Shown here piece after piece: positions 1-11,649 of a DNA stretch of 64,000 nt. Source of the DNA: Panorpa germanica (lineage: Eukaryota; Arthropoda; Insecta; Mecoptera; Panorpidae); the NCBI GenBank assembly GCA_963678705.1, contig OY783213.1, positions 10,482,451 to 10,546,450 on the forward strand, written 5' to 3'. Under the pieces are notes generated by a model, which saw only the letters and a program-made list of their open reading frames with translations, had not been told where the DNA came from and made no database searches. Positions within the stretch are counted from its first letter, which is position 1, and each line of letters begins with the position of its first letter. A program made the translations under genes and the position numbers.

Positions 1-122
1 TTCTATACATTGTAAGATCAAATGTTCTGGATCTGCTACCCCTTCTCCACAATTGCACATATCTTCTTCTACCAACTGATTTCTTTTCAGATGTGCCAAT
101 GCCCCTATATGGTCTACCCTCT
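1..122 (-). pseudogene. Non-LTR retrotransposon ORF2 C-terminal relic, cut by window edge
   Basis: The reverse complement closely matches the plus-strand relic at 34840-34960, including the stretch coding CNCGE and the downstream HLILQC, a CCHC-like motif typical of the region after the RNase H part of non-LTR ORF2 proteins. Only about 40 codons are in the window and the frame continues off the left edge. It is a relic of the same family as the 34.8 kb copy in the opposite orientation. Family membership rests on my reading of the nucleotide match; the clade is not assigned. Confidence 0.6.
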
Positions 123-748
123 CACTTAAATTTTGAAACAGCAAATTTCACGATATTTTCGTCCTTTACGTAAAGTCTCGTTCCTCCTTAACCAACAAAA
201 TAAAAAACACTTTCTTTTCTATCGTACTGGAATTATCCTTAAACAAAAAATAAATCTTCATTCCTGCAACTATCAATGCAAAAGTAACAGACACTACAAA
301 AAGGTTTAGCAAAAGTTGAAAGCGTTAGATTAATTTGCTAGCCATTATTTAGTGAATGCATTAACACATTGGGTGTAATGCAAGCGTCGCGGATGGCAAG
401 ATAGCGAGCTATATTATAGCTTATTGGCATCGACGCTCTTGGAGTCCGCTGTCCGCTGTCCGCTGTATGTAAGTGTTTGAAGATTAATTGAAAGATATTA
501 CTGCCATTAGTCAACGTAAAAAAAGATAAGATTAAATGTAGTCTTCTTGTTATAAATAGAAACGGACCCCACCAATAGAAACAATGTTGCACACACAACA
601 TTGTATGTGAATTATGTTTATATCAGGCGCCAAATAAGTGAGGCGACAAAATGCCAAGAACGAAAGACATTATAGAAACAAGAAAATCTTTATAGAAAAT
701 ATTAATTAAAGTAATCACTTCACATTCGTGAAAATCTATAATTCAATG
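123..748. other. No gene seen
   Basis: AT-rich sequence without a supportable exon. It contains an imperfect hairpin at about 371-457, with arms around AGCGTCG and CGACGCT and a short palindrome between them, and three tandem GTCCGCT units at about 448-468. The open frame on the minus strand here has no recognisable domain. Confidence 0.4.
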
Positions 749-1123
749 CCCAGTAAACATTTTGGAGTAAATTCTACTTAATTTCTATTACATATCATGA
801 ATTTATTGTCTGGAACGTGTTCGTTTTCTATTCAGTCGTTCATAGGAAAGGTCCATTTTATGAGCTACAGACATTGCAACGACGGTTCACTGCTGAATTA
901 AAAGCGGAGTAGGTTTATGATTTATGACCGGATAATAAAAATATACCCATGTGGGAAAGAAACAGAAATACTTAATGAATGATGTTGGAAAAAGAAAGAA
1001 TATTATTATGAAAAACTAACACAAAATCTGTGACAGGTAGAGAACTTGTAAAGCGTTAGAATAGAATTGTACGAGTGACTCGAACTTCACCAAATAGGAC
1101 ACTTCACCAAATTGTTTACTGGG
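749..1123. mobile_element. MITE family M1, full copy
   Basis: It begins CCCAGTAAACATTTTGG and ends with the inverted form ending ACTGGG. The body matches the reverse complement of 15840-16214 over nearly the whole length. TG precedes it and TG follows it, where the second TG supplies the flank and first base of the adjacent M2 element, so it landed at the tip of M2 with a 2-bp duplication. It has no coding capacity, as expected of a nonautonomous DNA element. The superfamily is not assigned. Confidence 0.8.
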
Positions 1124-1124
1124 T

Positions 1125-1774
1125 GGGCTTGTGCCCTATGTCTTAATTTCTATAAAACTGTCTTATATATTGATAAAGTTGGTTACTAGAACCTCCAATG
1201 TCCAATTATTTTTTAATAACTCCTTATATTTCAAGAGATATTAACATTTAAAAAAGTCATTTTGTCTCTTTAATTATTAAAGGTATTCAACGTTGTACAG
1301 CATTCCAAATGTATGTGACATCACAACTGCTATTTACTATCTCTTTTATACAACAGAGCGTAAAAGAGATATATTCTTGACAGAACTCTTACAGGTTACC
1401 AACCTTACAGCTCATAAATCTCTGCTATATGTATTTATATATCAAAATATCAAATATTATTTACAGCTATTTCAAGGAACAATAAAATTTCAATATTATG
1501 TCTGCCTTAGCAGGGTTAAATAAAATAAAAACTTATTATTCTTTGACTTGACTTGATTATTTCTGCCAACAGCTACAAAACATTACCACAGCACTGACCT
1601 AATCAACAAATAACTGACGTATGCTCTATCGCTAAAACTACAATTCAAATTTTTAATTGCTATATCTCCGTCAACATTTAGATATTTAATAAAATAGACA
1701 CGCTAATACACATTTAACATCAATTTCAATCAACAATTGAAAAATCAACCACTAAAAAATTAGGACACAAGCCC
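1125..1774. mobile_element. MITE family M2, full copy
   Basis: Starts GGGCTTGTG and ends CACAAGCCC. The left part matches the right end of the copies at 47643 and 60032, so this copy is inverted relative to them. If the M1 insertion is removed, both flanks read AT, the duplication seen at other M2 copies. The small open frame inside (MYSIPNV...) is repeat-derived and not a gene. Confidence 0.8.
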
Positions 1775-2154
1775 ATTCTATCCTGCATAATAGACTAAGG
1801 TGATAGTTTTCCCATTTCAAAATAAACGGTAGAAATGATACCATGCAAAAATCTAGAATAGACCAAGTGGCATCTCACTTCATTAATATGTGCATCAGAT
1901 CTCAATAACCAATACTAACAGGACTGGTGGCGATGGTATGTCAAATGGAATGCAGATGCATTCAGGAAGCGTGCAACAGGCGGAATCCATTAACTAACAT
2001 TATCATGATATGCACAGATTTATAATGAGGGTTTCATTAAAATATTAAAAAATGAATGAGTATTGAAAAAATCCAAACGCATTTTTTAATATACGTGAAA
2101 TTATGCTAACGTTGTACATTTTGTACATGTTAGATCTGCTAGAGTCTTAGAGTA

Positions 2155-2478
2155 TAAGTCAAATATTGGAAAATTGACATGGCAAGTTTCCTACTACACG
2201 GTGGAACGAATGCTTGATCCGAACGATTTATTTATTTTATTAATTTGTTGATATTATTGACACTGACACTGTTTAACAAAGACTTTTAAGTAAATTAATA
2301 AACTTTCAAGTATAAAACCTTCCATTGTTCGACGATTCGTGCAGTAGTGCATGACATGTGGATCAAGTCTATGGTGGGGGTAGATAAAGACCGTCAACAG
2401 CCCGAACTTCTTCCAACGTGAACGTTGGACACATGACATTGTTGTGTGGCATTTCTTCAGCACCAGACCCTTAACCAA
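2155..2478. repeat. Dispersed repeat, copy 1 (second copy at 34199)
   Basis: Shares many blocks with 34199-34440, including GTCAAATATTGGAA, GACACTGACACTGTT and GATTCGTGCAG. On the minus strand both copies could encode related short peptides ending VFVKQCQCQ or IFVKQCQCQ, so this may be a decayed coding part of a DNA transposon. No known domain is visible. Confidence 0.6.
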
Positions 2479-3141
2479 ATAATATGTACTTCTATTTTTA
2501 ATTGTTTTATTAGGACAACATAATTAGAAATAAGTAATACGTTGCTGAAATTCTTCGTGACTAATCTCGCGATTGACGCTTAAAAATTCCGTGACCCAAA
2601 ACTTATCCGATTGTAAGGATTGTAAGACCTATGCTTAAAGAGATAAAAAAGAGATTATAATTCAATTTGAAAAAACATTTTTTACCAGCATCTGTAACAA
2701 GATCAGGATACAGTAGTTAATTTCGGGGTTCTTGCATTTGCTGTCAACAAAAAACTATTTCAATTGTTGCAGCTGTTTAAATTACATACTTGCATCGAAC
2801 ACGGATATATCTTAAATTACATGAATGAAACTACGTATTTTTTTATTTAAAAAAAAATGTGACAAAAGATTTTTAATATCTAACTTCATAGACTTTTACT
2901 TTCGACTTTTTATGAACGGTTTTTTAAGTAGTCAGTAGCTGCAGCGCCAAGGCGTATGGCGCGTTCCCACGTTCTTTGCATATTAACTATTTCTTATTAA
3001 TCCCCAGCTATTGGTGAGAGTTGCGTAGCTCGTGGTCTACCAGTTAATAAGATTTAGTATCTTTCAGAAGTACTGGAAGAAAAATTACCTCTTTCTTCTG
3101 AAAAGTACAATATCTTATAATTTCTGCTTGTGTATTGACAG
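2479..3141. other. No gene seen
   Basis: AT-rich sequence; no splice-supported frame, repeat array or RNA gene recognised. Confidence 0.4.
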
Positions 3142-3541
3142 TTAGCTGAAAAGTCCCAGGCCTAACACATAGATGGCGCTAGTTTTATTGCAGTCACCAT
3201 TTTTTAATACTAACCTTCAAAAGACAGCTGTTAAAATTTCATGATATTCTATTCAGTAGTTTGTGAGTTATTGTGCTAAGAGTGACGCTACTTTTGTTAT
3301 TTTCAACCTGAAAAAAATGCTCGCCGGTAAGAAATTTCGCACGAATGAAGAGGTTATCGCTGAAACTGAGGCCTATTTTGAGGCAAAAGATAAATCGTTC
3401 TACAAAAGTGGTATTGAAATGTTAGAGCGGCGCTGGAATGATTGCATTGCTCTTGATGGAGATTACGTTGATGAATAAAGCTAATTTTGAACCAAAAAAA
3501 CTGTGTTTTCTTTGTTAGGCCCGGAACTCAGCCCATGTGTT
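3142..3541 (+). mobile_element. Internally deleted mariner element
   Basis: The left end holds AAGTCCCAGGCCTAACA and the right end the inverted form TGTTAGGCCCGGAACT, which form imperfect terminal repeats. Between them only the C-terminal end of a mariner transposase frame remains. At about 400 bp it is far shorter than an autonomous mariner (about 1.3 kb). It is a deletion derivative that keeps both ends. The exact outer boundary and TA duplication are uncertain by a few bases. Confidence 0.75.
3263..3478 (+). pseudogene. Mariner transposase C-terminal remnant
   Basis: The frame encodes LAGKKFRTNEEV, then EAYFEAKD, and ends ERRWNDCIALDGDYVDE before a stop. This is the characteristic C-terminus of mariner transposases. 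The first 17 or so residues derive from sequence upstream of the deletion. The HTH DNA-binding domain and the catalytic D,D34D residues are absent, so no active transposase can be made. Confidence 0.85.
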
Positions 3542-4703
3542 ACGTTTTAAATTTACCGACAAATATGTTAATTTTACACTGCTACGTATAATAACTATTT
3601 TACAGGAGGATATATAAATTGTTTACAACAATTACCAATTTTCTTTAATTACTATTATATTTATAAACATTTTATAACCAGGAACAGTTTATAGATGGAT
3701 AATAATCATCTAATCATGATATGTAAGATTAATTTTATAACTAATTAGTAGATTCACTTTCCAATTAAGAAATAAAAAATATATTTAACTGTTGAATCAT
3801 TCAAGATAAATTTGGTAATTAAAGCTAATAGTGTCAAAACTATATCCAATTTTTACCAATTGAGTTTAAAAATAAAATGAAATGAGTTACAGGTCCTTCT
3901 ATACATTACAGATACCAGCAAAAAAGGATAGGAGCCTTAAAAGGTAAAGTACTCTGCAAAAAATATAAGATAGAATTTTTTCGACCAATATTTAGCTAGC
4001 AGTAATTATTTTGAAACAAAATACATGCATAAAACAGTCCAACAGCAGCAGCAGCAACGACTCAGCTCCAGATGTATGTAGTAAGTACATTATTTCTTTG
4101 CTTGATCGAAATGTCATAAATAATAACATTTAGATTTTTTATACCTTGTAATTCTATTTGCAAACTTTATTTAACATTAACTAAAAACCAGCAATGTACT
4201 ACATAATCTAACATTAAAAAAACTTGACATTTATTTTACAATAATAAACGTCATAGGATGATTTGTTAAATCCTTGAAATGAATTATTAGCTGTATCCAC
4301 GAAGGATGAATTATATTCAATGCTGTGAGATATTACCACAAGTGTTGTGGACGATATATTCGATATAGAAGCTTTTTATTCACGAAAATTTTGATTAAGA
4401 AAGTTGTAAACACATAATATTTTCTTAGCATGTATTGGTCGGAGAACTAGTGATTCTTTTTAAGTAAGTGTTTGAATAATTTAGAAATTTTGCTTGGTGG
4501 TACATGATTGCCTGGCCTTTATTGGTTCACGAAGTACTGCGCGTAGTTGCAAAAATATGTATGCTAAAAGAAGTGTTTGATTTAACTACATAATAGTTAA
4601 ATTAATTTTGAACATACATATAAGCAAGGCAGATAGCTTTGAGTGGATTGTGTATATACACAGTCAAGGTACCAACACTATTACATTCTTAAGCGATTTA
4701 GGA
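3542..4703. other. No firm gene; one weak exon-like stretch
   Basis: AT-rich. At 4038-4080 a CAGCAG-rich segment lies between an AG and a perfect GTAAGT and could encode a short serine/asparagine-rich peptide, but no pyrimidine tract precedes it. Nothing else is supported. Confidence 0.3.
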
Positions 4704-4745
4704 CTTGCGTTGCAAACTAGTCGACCAGTGTGCGGACGGGCTAAG
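4704..4745. mobile_element. Terminal fragment of the 26495-26905 inverted-repeat family
   Basis: The stretch around CAAACTAGTCGACC and GTGTGCGGACGGGCTAA matches the ends of the element at 26495-26905. No partner end was found nearby, so this is a fragment. Confidence 0.5.
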
Positions 4746-6353
4746 ACTCACAAAACAATCCTGCTTGTCTGGCTTTGCTTCAATCTTATTTTAACATAAA
4801 CAACTCTAGGATGCCTATATTGCTCTGCAATCGAGACCACTCGAAGAGTGTGATGTAATCTGACTCGTAGGTAACCTTGGAAAGCAACGTGTATTAAGTA
4901 TTAACAGAAATTAAAGAGGCTGAATGATGTTAGTATTAATTTGTTTTATTGAACCCGCATTTCAGGGAGGGCAGGCGGGGCTACTGCTCCGGGGCGTCCC
5001 CAAAAGAGGGCCCCCCACAATAGAGATAAAAGCAATAAATTTTTGAGAGACTTGACGCAAATAAATTGTTCCTTTTATTCGAAAAATAATTAGGGGCCCC
5101 TCTTTCACCTCTAAATGCGGCCCTGAATACTAACACTGCCTCCTCCTTTGACTCCGATTTCGACAAACCAAATTGCAACGATTTACTGCATTTACAGGAG
5201 CAATTTTGCGCCCCGGAACAGCGGCAATCACGAATTCTTGAAATGACAGCCAGATTAGCTTGGTCTTGCATTATATAGTTCTTAAATATTTATATTAGAC
5301 AATTTGTGCACAAAAATTATAATTATTAATTACAATAATAATTTTATAAATAAGTATTTGCAAGCTTTTTGCACACTTGCTTCAAATAGTGGTACAACTG
5401 CAAACTGCTAGTGTAAATACAGTATCAAATTTATTTTTGTAAGCCAAGGATTAACGCGAACTTTAAATCTAGTGGTATGAACGTAGCTTACAATTGAGTC
5501 ACTTAGCGCCATGTAACGAGTATCTAGTCGCCATTATTTTTAACACTTTGCAATGAGCATAATTCTCATACTTTTAAAAAGAGTAAATTACAAATCGTAG
5601 TAGGTGATATATACTCGTATTCTGATACAATCTTAACGTGAACATATCTAACACATAGAAAACTAACACCATTAGAAAATTGTGAAATAATTACTGTATT
5701 ATGTTGTCATAGAATATAATTAGAAATACATGAACCGATGTTTGGATAGGCAATAAAATATAATTGTTTGATTATAGGTTAGATTCCCACTTGCGTTGTA
5801 TTGTATTGTTATTGTGCGGGTATTGTTGTATGCAAATGGTCCTGTGAGTGTGGTAGTAGCATTTATGCGATTATTAAATTATGTTATACAGTTCGTTATA
5901 AGTATAATTTATGTTGTTTGAATAAATAATGGCTGACTTATAATTAGCGTTGTTTATTACTAGATGACCTATAAAAATAGGTGAAGTGGAAAATGGAACA
6001 TTATTAACTAAGTCAAATGAGTGACAGTTTTAAGAATTATTTGATTTATATAGCAAAATGTAGAAGTATAAACAGTCTAGACAGTGTAGTGTATATAGCT
6101 TTATCGGGCCACAGGCCATTTTAAATTTAATGCCCGAATTTAACGTAATTTTACCTTTTAGGCGTCGGTGCCATGAAAGAAAATACAATGAAAAAAATTA
6201 AGAAATAAAATTTTGTATTATTAAAGTCACTGTTTGAATAAAAACTTAAGGAGTGTAGGTTGCTGCCCAAACGTGTTCAACACCTTGTCTTTTACCCTAC
6301 AATGAGTTTATGAAGACGATTAATATGAGGCCTTAGACCCCTAGTATATACAA
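4746..6353. other. No gene; GC-rich transposon-like island at 4960-5270
   Basis: The island at 4960-5270 contains GGGGCCCC-type blocks. On the minus strand it encodes a peptide with RGERGAPNYF and a terminal GGPSFGDAPEQ, a composition typical of decayed hAT-type transposon ends. No intact domain is visible. The rest (5280-6353) is AT-rich with no gene or array seen. Confidence 0.35.
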
Positions 6354-6607
6354 CCCAGTAAACATTTTGGAGTCACTTTGACATCATATTGAAGATGCGT
6401 CATGATTTTTTTGTCATGAAAGAGTTCATTTATAGTTCAGTTTCTCACATTTTTTCATATAAATTGTCTACTTTATCGCCTACAAATGGCGAAATTACTC
6501 CACCTGTCGGAGTACAAATGAAGATAAAGTTGATGCGAACTATAATTGAAGTGAAATAGTGATAGAAACGTCACTAAATAGGGCACTTCACCAAATTGTT
6601 TACTGGG
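6354..6607. mobile_element. MITE family M1, short subtype
   Basis: Begins CCCAGTAAACATTTTGGAGT and ends AATTGTTTACTGGG, flanked by AA on both sides. The body resembles 20953-21181 and the inverse of 21493-21726, defining a 230-255 bp subtype distinct from the 375 bp one but sharing termini. Confidence 0.8.
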
Positions 6608-6654
6608 AATGATACAGTGAAACTTACAAAGCCTCCAAGTGAAGACGTTCTTGA

Positions 6655-7037
6655 AAAACTACAAATTCAACGCCCTGTGTGTGGGTGATGACACTTTTCT
6701 AAAATCTAAGTTGCAATCAAACCAGTGCTAGACGCAAATGAGTAACTACAATTTGAGATTAATTAAGGAAAATACAAACAAGTGGGAAACTTCTTATCAA
6801 AGCAATAGACAATTCGAAAAAACCATCTTCAGACTAAGAACAGGACATACGAGATAGACGCATCAATTGTTAATCAGTAAAACAAAAGCTCCGCAGTGCA
6901 GCAACTGTCTGACACAAATAACAGTCCATCGTCTACTAATAACCTGCCCACAATATCAAATGCAAAGAACAAAACATAACATCAGTGGTGAACTAAAGGA
7001 CATATTTCCAGACAATATAGAAAGTGCTGGAATTCCT
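6655..7037 (+). pseudogene. Non-LTR retrotransposon ORF2 3' relic
   Basis: A broken plus-strand frame encodes FRLRTGHT, then CSNCLTQITVHRLLITCPQY, then a tail ending before a TAA. This is the usual CCHC-type region after the RNase H part of ORF2 in many non-LTR elements. An in-frame stop occurs between these blocks. The 5' part is missing. Confidence 0.6.
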
Positions 7038-7149
7038 TAATGATATAAATATAATAAACCAAATTTAATTAAAATAAATTAACTTGAAGCGAATATAACC
7101 TTGTTGTTGGAATCGCCTGCAATTCTAAAATAAAAAAAAAGTTGCAATC

Positions 7150-7408
7150 AGCCGTCTTAGACTGGAAGGCAATGCAATAGTCTCTTTCATAACAGTGGTG
7201 TATCGATAAAAAGTAAAGTAGACGTTTGCTCTCATGATAAATTATGTTAGTGCAAAACAACTCCAATACAGTCTACAGTACACAAGTTTGACTTGGTGTA
7301 CTGTCGTATCGGTATGTGGTATGTGTGTATTGTGACACAACACATGCAAGCTGCTGATTTACGTCCGAATTCGCCGTCGCTTAAATACGCTTGCAAGAGC
7401 GCTACGAT
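7150..7408. mobile_element. Partial copy of the Harbinger-type MITE family
   Basis: Blocks here (GCTCTCATGATAAATTAT, GTCCGAATTCGCCGTCGCTT) match the right half of the element at 19776-20454. The block around CATAACAGTGGTGTATCGAT matches the 57 kb copy in inverse. No left terminus was found. Confidence 0.6.
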
Positions 7409-8261
7409 AATAACAAACTTAGAATTATTTACAATTCTTTATTTAATACGATATATATAAATTTTAGTATTTATCCATTACACATAAAACATGTATATTA
7501 CCTTAATACCACTAATAAAAGTGGCTCCAAATAAATGATTTTTTAATGTACAAACAAAAGAAACTTAAGATAAACAATATAGTGCTTTTACTTTTAAAAT
7601 AACTCGACTATTGATAAAAATTTGTCTCATATTGATTTTAAAAGTAAAAAGGTAATAATATAAAAATTATCTAAACCAATCATTCACCCATTCTCTCCAT
7701 TACAGCATCCCATCCGAACCGAACCATTACTCTAATGCACTGAAGAGATAATTCTGAGTGTAACATATCGCATGAATGAATGTTTGGGTTTTTGGGGCTC
7801 ATTCTCGGGTATATCCATGTATCTCTTAGCCAGTGGTTCTAAATATGTGTCCCTTAAAAGTACTTAAACCTTTTCTATTCAGACTACTAACACATTTCAG
7901 TAATACAATAGGATAAAATTTTAATAGGATAAAAATTAACATCGTTTCGTAATTTACACGGCTCTTATAACATTTTTTGAGTAAGAGTTACCGGCGATCT
8001 CTCGTAATTTGAACTAGACACAGGCTGACAGGATAAATATAGTTTGATAACAAAAAAGCAATTAGTAATATTGTAAATTTAAATTACAGTTTCAGTTATA
8101 CTTTCTTTTATTGTGAGTTAATTTTGGAGCGAAATTTATCGGAGCAATATTACTATGTTTAGCATTTATTCTTGTTTCCAAAGGCAACTGAACTATTATT
8201 AACAAAATATTTACATACTTAGATGACTATCGTCGTCTAGTAGCTTAATTTAATGAGCTTA
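7409..8261. other. No gene; one degenerate inverted-repeat end
   Basis: AT-rich. At about 7980-8027 the stretch CTCTCGTAATTTGAA matches the end of the small element that surrounds the BEL insertion (45110-45136), so a relic of that family may lie here. Nothing else is supported. Confidence 0.35.
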
Positions 8262-8712
8262 TGAACCTATAAAACTGTGCAATATATTAGTAAAGTTTTC
8301 AACCTCAAATATCCAATTTTTTTTTTAATAACTCGCTCTACTTTAGAAGATATTAACAAATAAAATAGTCATTTTTTCACTTTAATTATTAAGGAATTCA
8401 ACGTTATGATATTTCCAAGACATGCCTCGTCACGTTCGCTAAGTTACCATCTCTTTTATACAACAGAGCATAATAGAGATAGCATATTAAAAACAGAACT
8501 CTTATACATAAAACAAATAACAGCCTATACCATAATAGCGCGACATGTTACGTCATAAACAAAGACGTCATCTGTAGCTACAATTCAAATTTTTAATTGC
8601 TCCGTCAACATTTAGATATTTAATAAAATAAGAGTGCTAATATGCATTTATTAACATCTATTTCAATCAACAATTAAAAAGTCGATTTCTGAAAAATGAG
8701 TACACCAGACCT
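8262..8712. mobile_element. Diverged M2 copy
   Basis: It carries the M2 internal blocks CATCTCTTTTATACAACAGA and TTTAGATATTTAATAAAATA in the same order as 1125-1774. Both termini are mutated: the right end reads GTACACCAGACC rather than GGACACAAGCCC. It is an old copy. Confidence 0.65.
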
Positions 8713-8854
8713 TTATATTAGTCTTAGTAATTTCGATGTTCCCCAAATATTTCTTATGATCAAAAATATCCGTCGCTACTAAAAGATTAAGAATCGCTGA
8801 CACGTCTCGTTGCCTGTTGGATACGAAGACAGGATCAAGGTTTCTAAGTAGTCA

Positions 8855-9039
8855 TTATCGTATCCCCATGTCTGGCATGTTCCTTGTTCTACTATCGCTG
8901 GATGAGGCAGACTCACAATCAGTGCTGATGTCTGGCTCTGGAGGCATGCAGTCCCGGTTTCTATGTATACAGTGTCCTGTAGGTCCCCAGGAATAATGCG
9001 TGGGTTCGACTAGCGTGTCTGCCGGGATCTTCAAGCAAT
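8855..9039 (-). pseudogene. Unidentified coding-like island
   Basis: In an AT-rich desert this GC-rich stretch has an open minus-strand frame of about 60 codons from just after a TAG at about 9040 to a TAA at 8855-8857. It encodes blocks such as HYSWGPTGHCIHRNRD and CESASSSDSRTR. A second frame just upstream (about 9045-9120) encodes FPEPTTTLEDVVSI, so a frameshifted single coding relic is plausible. I recognise no family. It could be a decayed retroelement or a terminal host exon preceded by an AG. Confidence 0.35.
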
Positions 9040-10166
9040 ATGATGGCTAATTGATACTACATCCTCTAAAGTAGTTGTAGGTTCCGGAAATACCCGGATC
9101 TTGTTCCGACAACCGTCGAAGATAACTTAAATATCATTTACAAGTGAATTTATACTTCTATGTTACGTAAATATGATGTAAATTCAATATATATTCACTT
9201 AACGGGTATATATAAGTAGTATATTTTTAATACATAATTTATTTTAAAACACATGTAGTACATTGACAATATTTACTGTCACTTGTGAACCTTGCTGCTT
9301 CTGTTATCGTTTACCGATATACTTAAAATATAAATATGAATGGCGCTATTTTCAAAATAAAATAATTGGCATATATGTAAATTGCTTCAGAGCCGAGTTA
9401 AAAATATACCAATGCTATAAATAAAAATAATTTTGTGCCCATATTTATAAATGTAGAATAAAAATATAATGGAAATAATGATATGCTCATAAATCTAATT
9501 AAATGTCTGAAGTCAAAGTATTTTTTATCGGACAACACTTGACTCTGCTGCTTTCCTAGTACTTGTACGTTATTCGTCTTTTTAAACTTAAAAGTACTTA
9601 CAATATTTTTTTTATGTACCAACAACATAGCTGTCAGATCGAGTGCCTATGCACTAACAACGTCTGGTTAATGTCTATAAAAGATTGAGACTATTCACAC
9701 TGAGAATTATATTGATGTTGACAGAGCAATTATATATCTAAGTACGAAATATGTGTATTAATAATTTAATACTCAGCGTTGACTAGCTTGGTAAATTATA
9801 TGGTGTATATTCTTAAAGAAGTTTTAATAAAAATAAGTGCTTAGTATTATTTCTAATTAGAACAGACTATACTTTTCGAACAAACGCAGATGCACTCCAT
9901 TAAAGGAAGAAATAAATTGACACTCAGATAAGTTTATAAAATGCATTTCAAGTTGGAAATTGTTTAAAGATTTTCTAGGTTATAATTTAACCGAACGTCT
10001 GGTTATTTCATTTCATATTTTTTGAATCATTTTTTAATGTAAACAAATGTAACAACAACAAGTACAGAATGGAATGTTGCCATGTTTTGGAATGTTTTAA
10101 TAACTATATATTTTATGTTAATTATGCAAACTGGTTAAAAGATTAACTGTCATATTAATAGTGATC
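9040..10166. other. No gene; short dispersed repeat at 9247-9290
   Basis: AT-rich. The block AACACATGTAGTACATT followed by CTGTCACTTGT (9247-9290) recurs at 29658-29698. No exon or RNA gene is supported. Confidence 0.35.
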
Positions 10167-10975
10167 AATAATTACTCTTGCGTTGATACAATGCATAGTC
10201 CAAAAATTATAAAAAGAGCATTAAAAACTAACCTTGTAGAAGACATTCTTGATCCTATTTTCAATCACTAATCTTCTATAAATAATCACAAATGTTCACA
10301 ATACGCGACAACACATTTCACATTTAAATAAATTATAGAAGAATCTCTTTGGAACTGAAAGTACATTTGCAAATGTCAAACTATGAACAGAACTTTGTGA
10401 ATAATTGAATATTACTGTCTATATCTGTCCATATTATTGTCTTTGTAATGTAGTACTAATATTCTTAACAACACATTCAAATTAATAGGTCACTAACAAT
10501 TTAGTTGCACTTGTAAATACATTACATTCAATGTCACATAACCTAACAAATTTTAGTATATGTATATTATGAACACAAATACTTTATTTTCACTTTAATA
10601 ATAGATTCAACGTTATGTATAATTAATCGTAAAAGGATATAATACTTAAAAGGAAACGTTTAAAGCACGATAAGTTAACCAAATTTGACAACAGTAATTT
10701 TTGGTCAAATAATGATGTTATATAATTGTACAATAACAATGTTTTAACTCATAACATATATCTAACTTAAAACTGGTAGATGCTTTTTATTATTATTATT
10801 ATAAACATTACTTATTGGCAAAAATAACAACATTTAAGATACTACAGAATTTAAATTAATTAAACTGACAGGTGTTTTACAGCGCAGTGAGCAGGCTTGA
10901 AAAGTAATAATATTATTTGTCAATAGATGTCACCCTAAGCTAGAACGGTAAGGAAAGGAAAATGGCACGACTTTT
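10167..10975. repeat. Large unclassified repeat, copy 1
   Basis: The reverse complement of this roughly 0.8 kb stretch is found at 15575-16775. Matching blocks include AATGCATAGTC, GAAGAATCTCTTTGGAACTG, CACTTGTAAATACA and GGCACGACTTTT, in collinear order. The two copies are diverged and 4.6 kb apart in opposite orientation. No frame or terminal repeat is evident, so the class is unknown. Confidence 0.7.
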
Positions 10976-11649
10976 GAAATATGTAATTGTATTTGTAATT
11001 AATTAAAATTATATTATTTTCTTATAAAATAATCTTCCGGTTTTTTTTTAGTAAATTTAATAGTTTGCCAACTGTCTACTGATATTTCAAACGCACATTT
11101 CTCGCTCTCTGTTGGATTTGGGTCAGTGACTCGTTATGTAATTAATTCAACCTATTGTTATTTTCTGGTCATTTATGGTAGATGGTAGAACAAAAGAAGA
11201 CGCCTGACGATTCGGTTTTCATTTACAGCTTTGCAGTCTTCATTGACCAACGAGTGACGTCTACTGTCGGCAATTTAGCTTTGTGTCTGCTCCGTGCAAT
11301 TATTATTTTTTATAAACAATAAATAATATCTAATAAAATGTGGTAAGTATTGTGAAAAAATATCACCGGATATCCGCAATAATGCTTTGTAGTCGTGGAA
11401 ACCACACAGAGAGCAAAGTACTTCAATACAATACATTAGAATTACAATATCAAAAGTATGTTTGATCATATGCGTATAAGATAATGTTCATTTGGATAAT
11501 TAATAATAGGTTTGTTAGAGAGGTGCGCCATTTAATGTATTGTTACAAATTAATTATTTATGCTTTAATTAAATTATTAGTTATGGTGTTATGATTTAGT
11601 ATACAATAAGGAGCGATCTGCATTGTAACTAAATTAGAAAATACAAAAT
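10976..11649. other. No gene seen
   Basis: AT-rich sequence; only short spurious frames and no recognised repeat. Confidence 0.35.
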
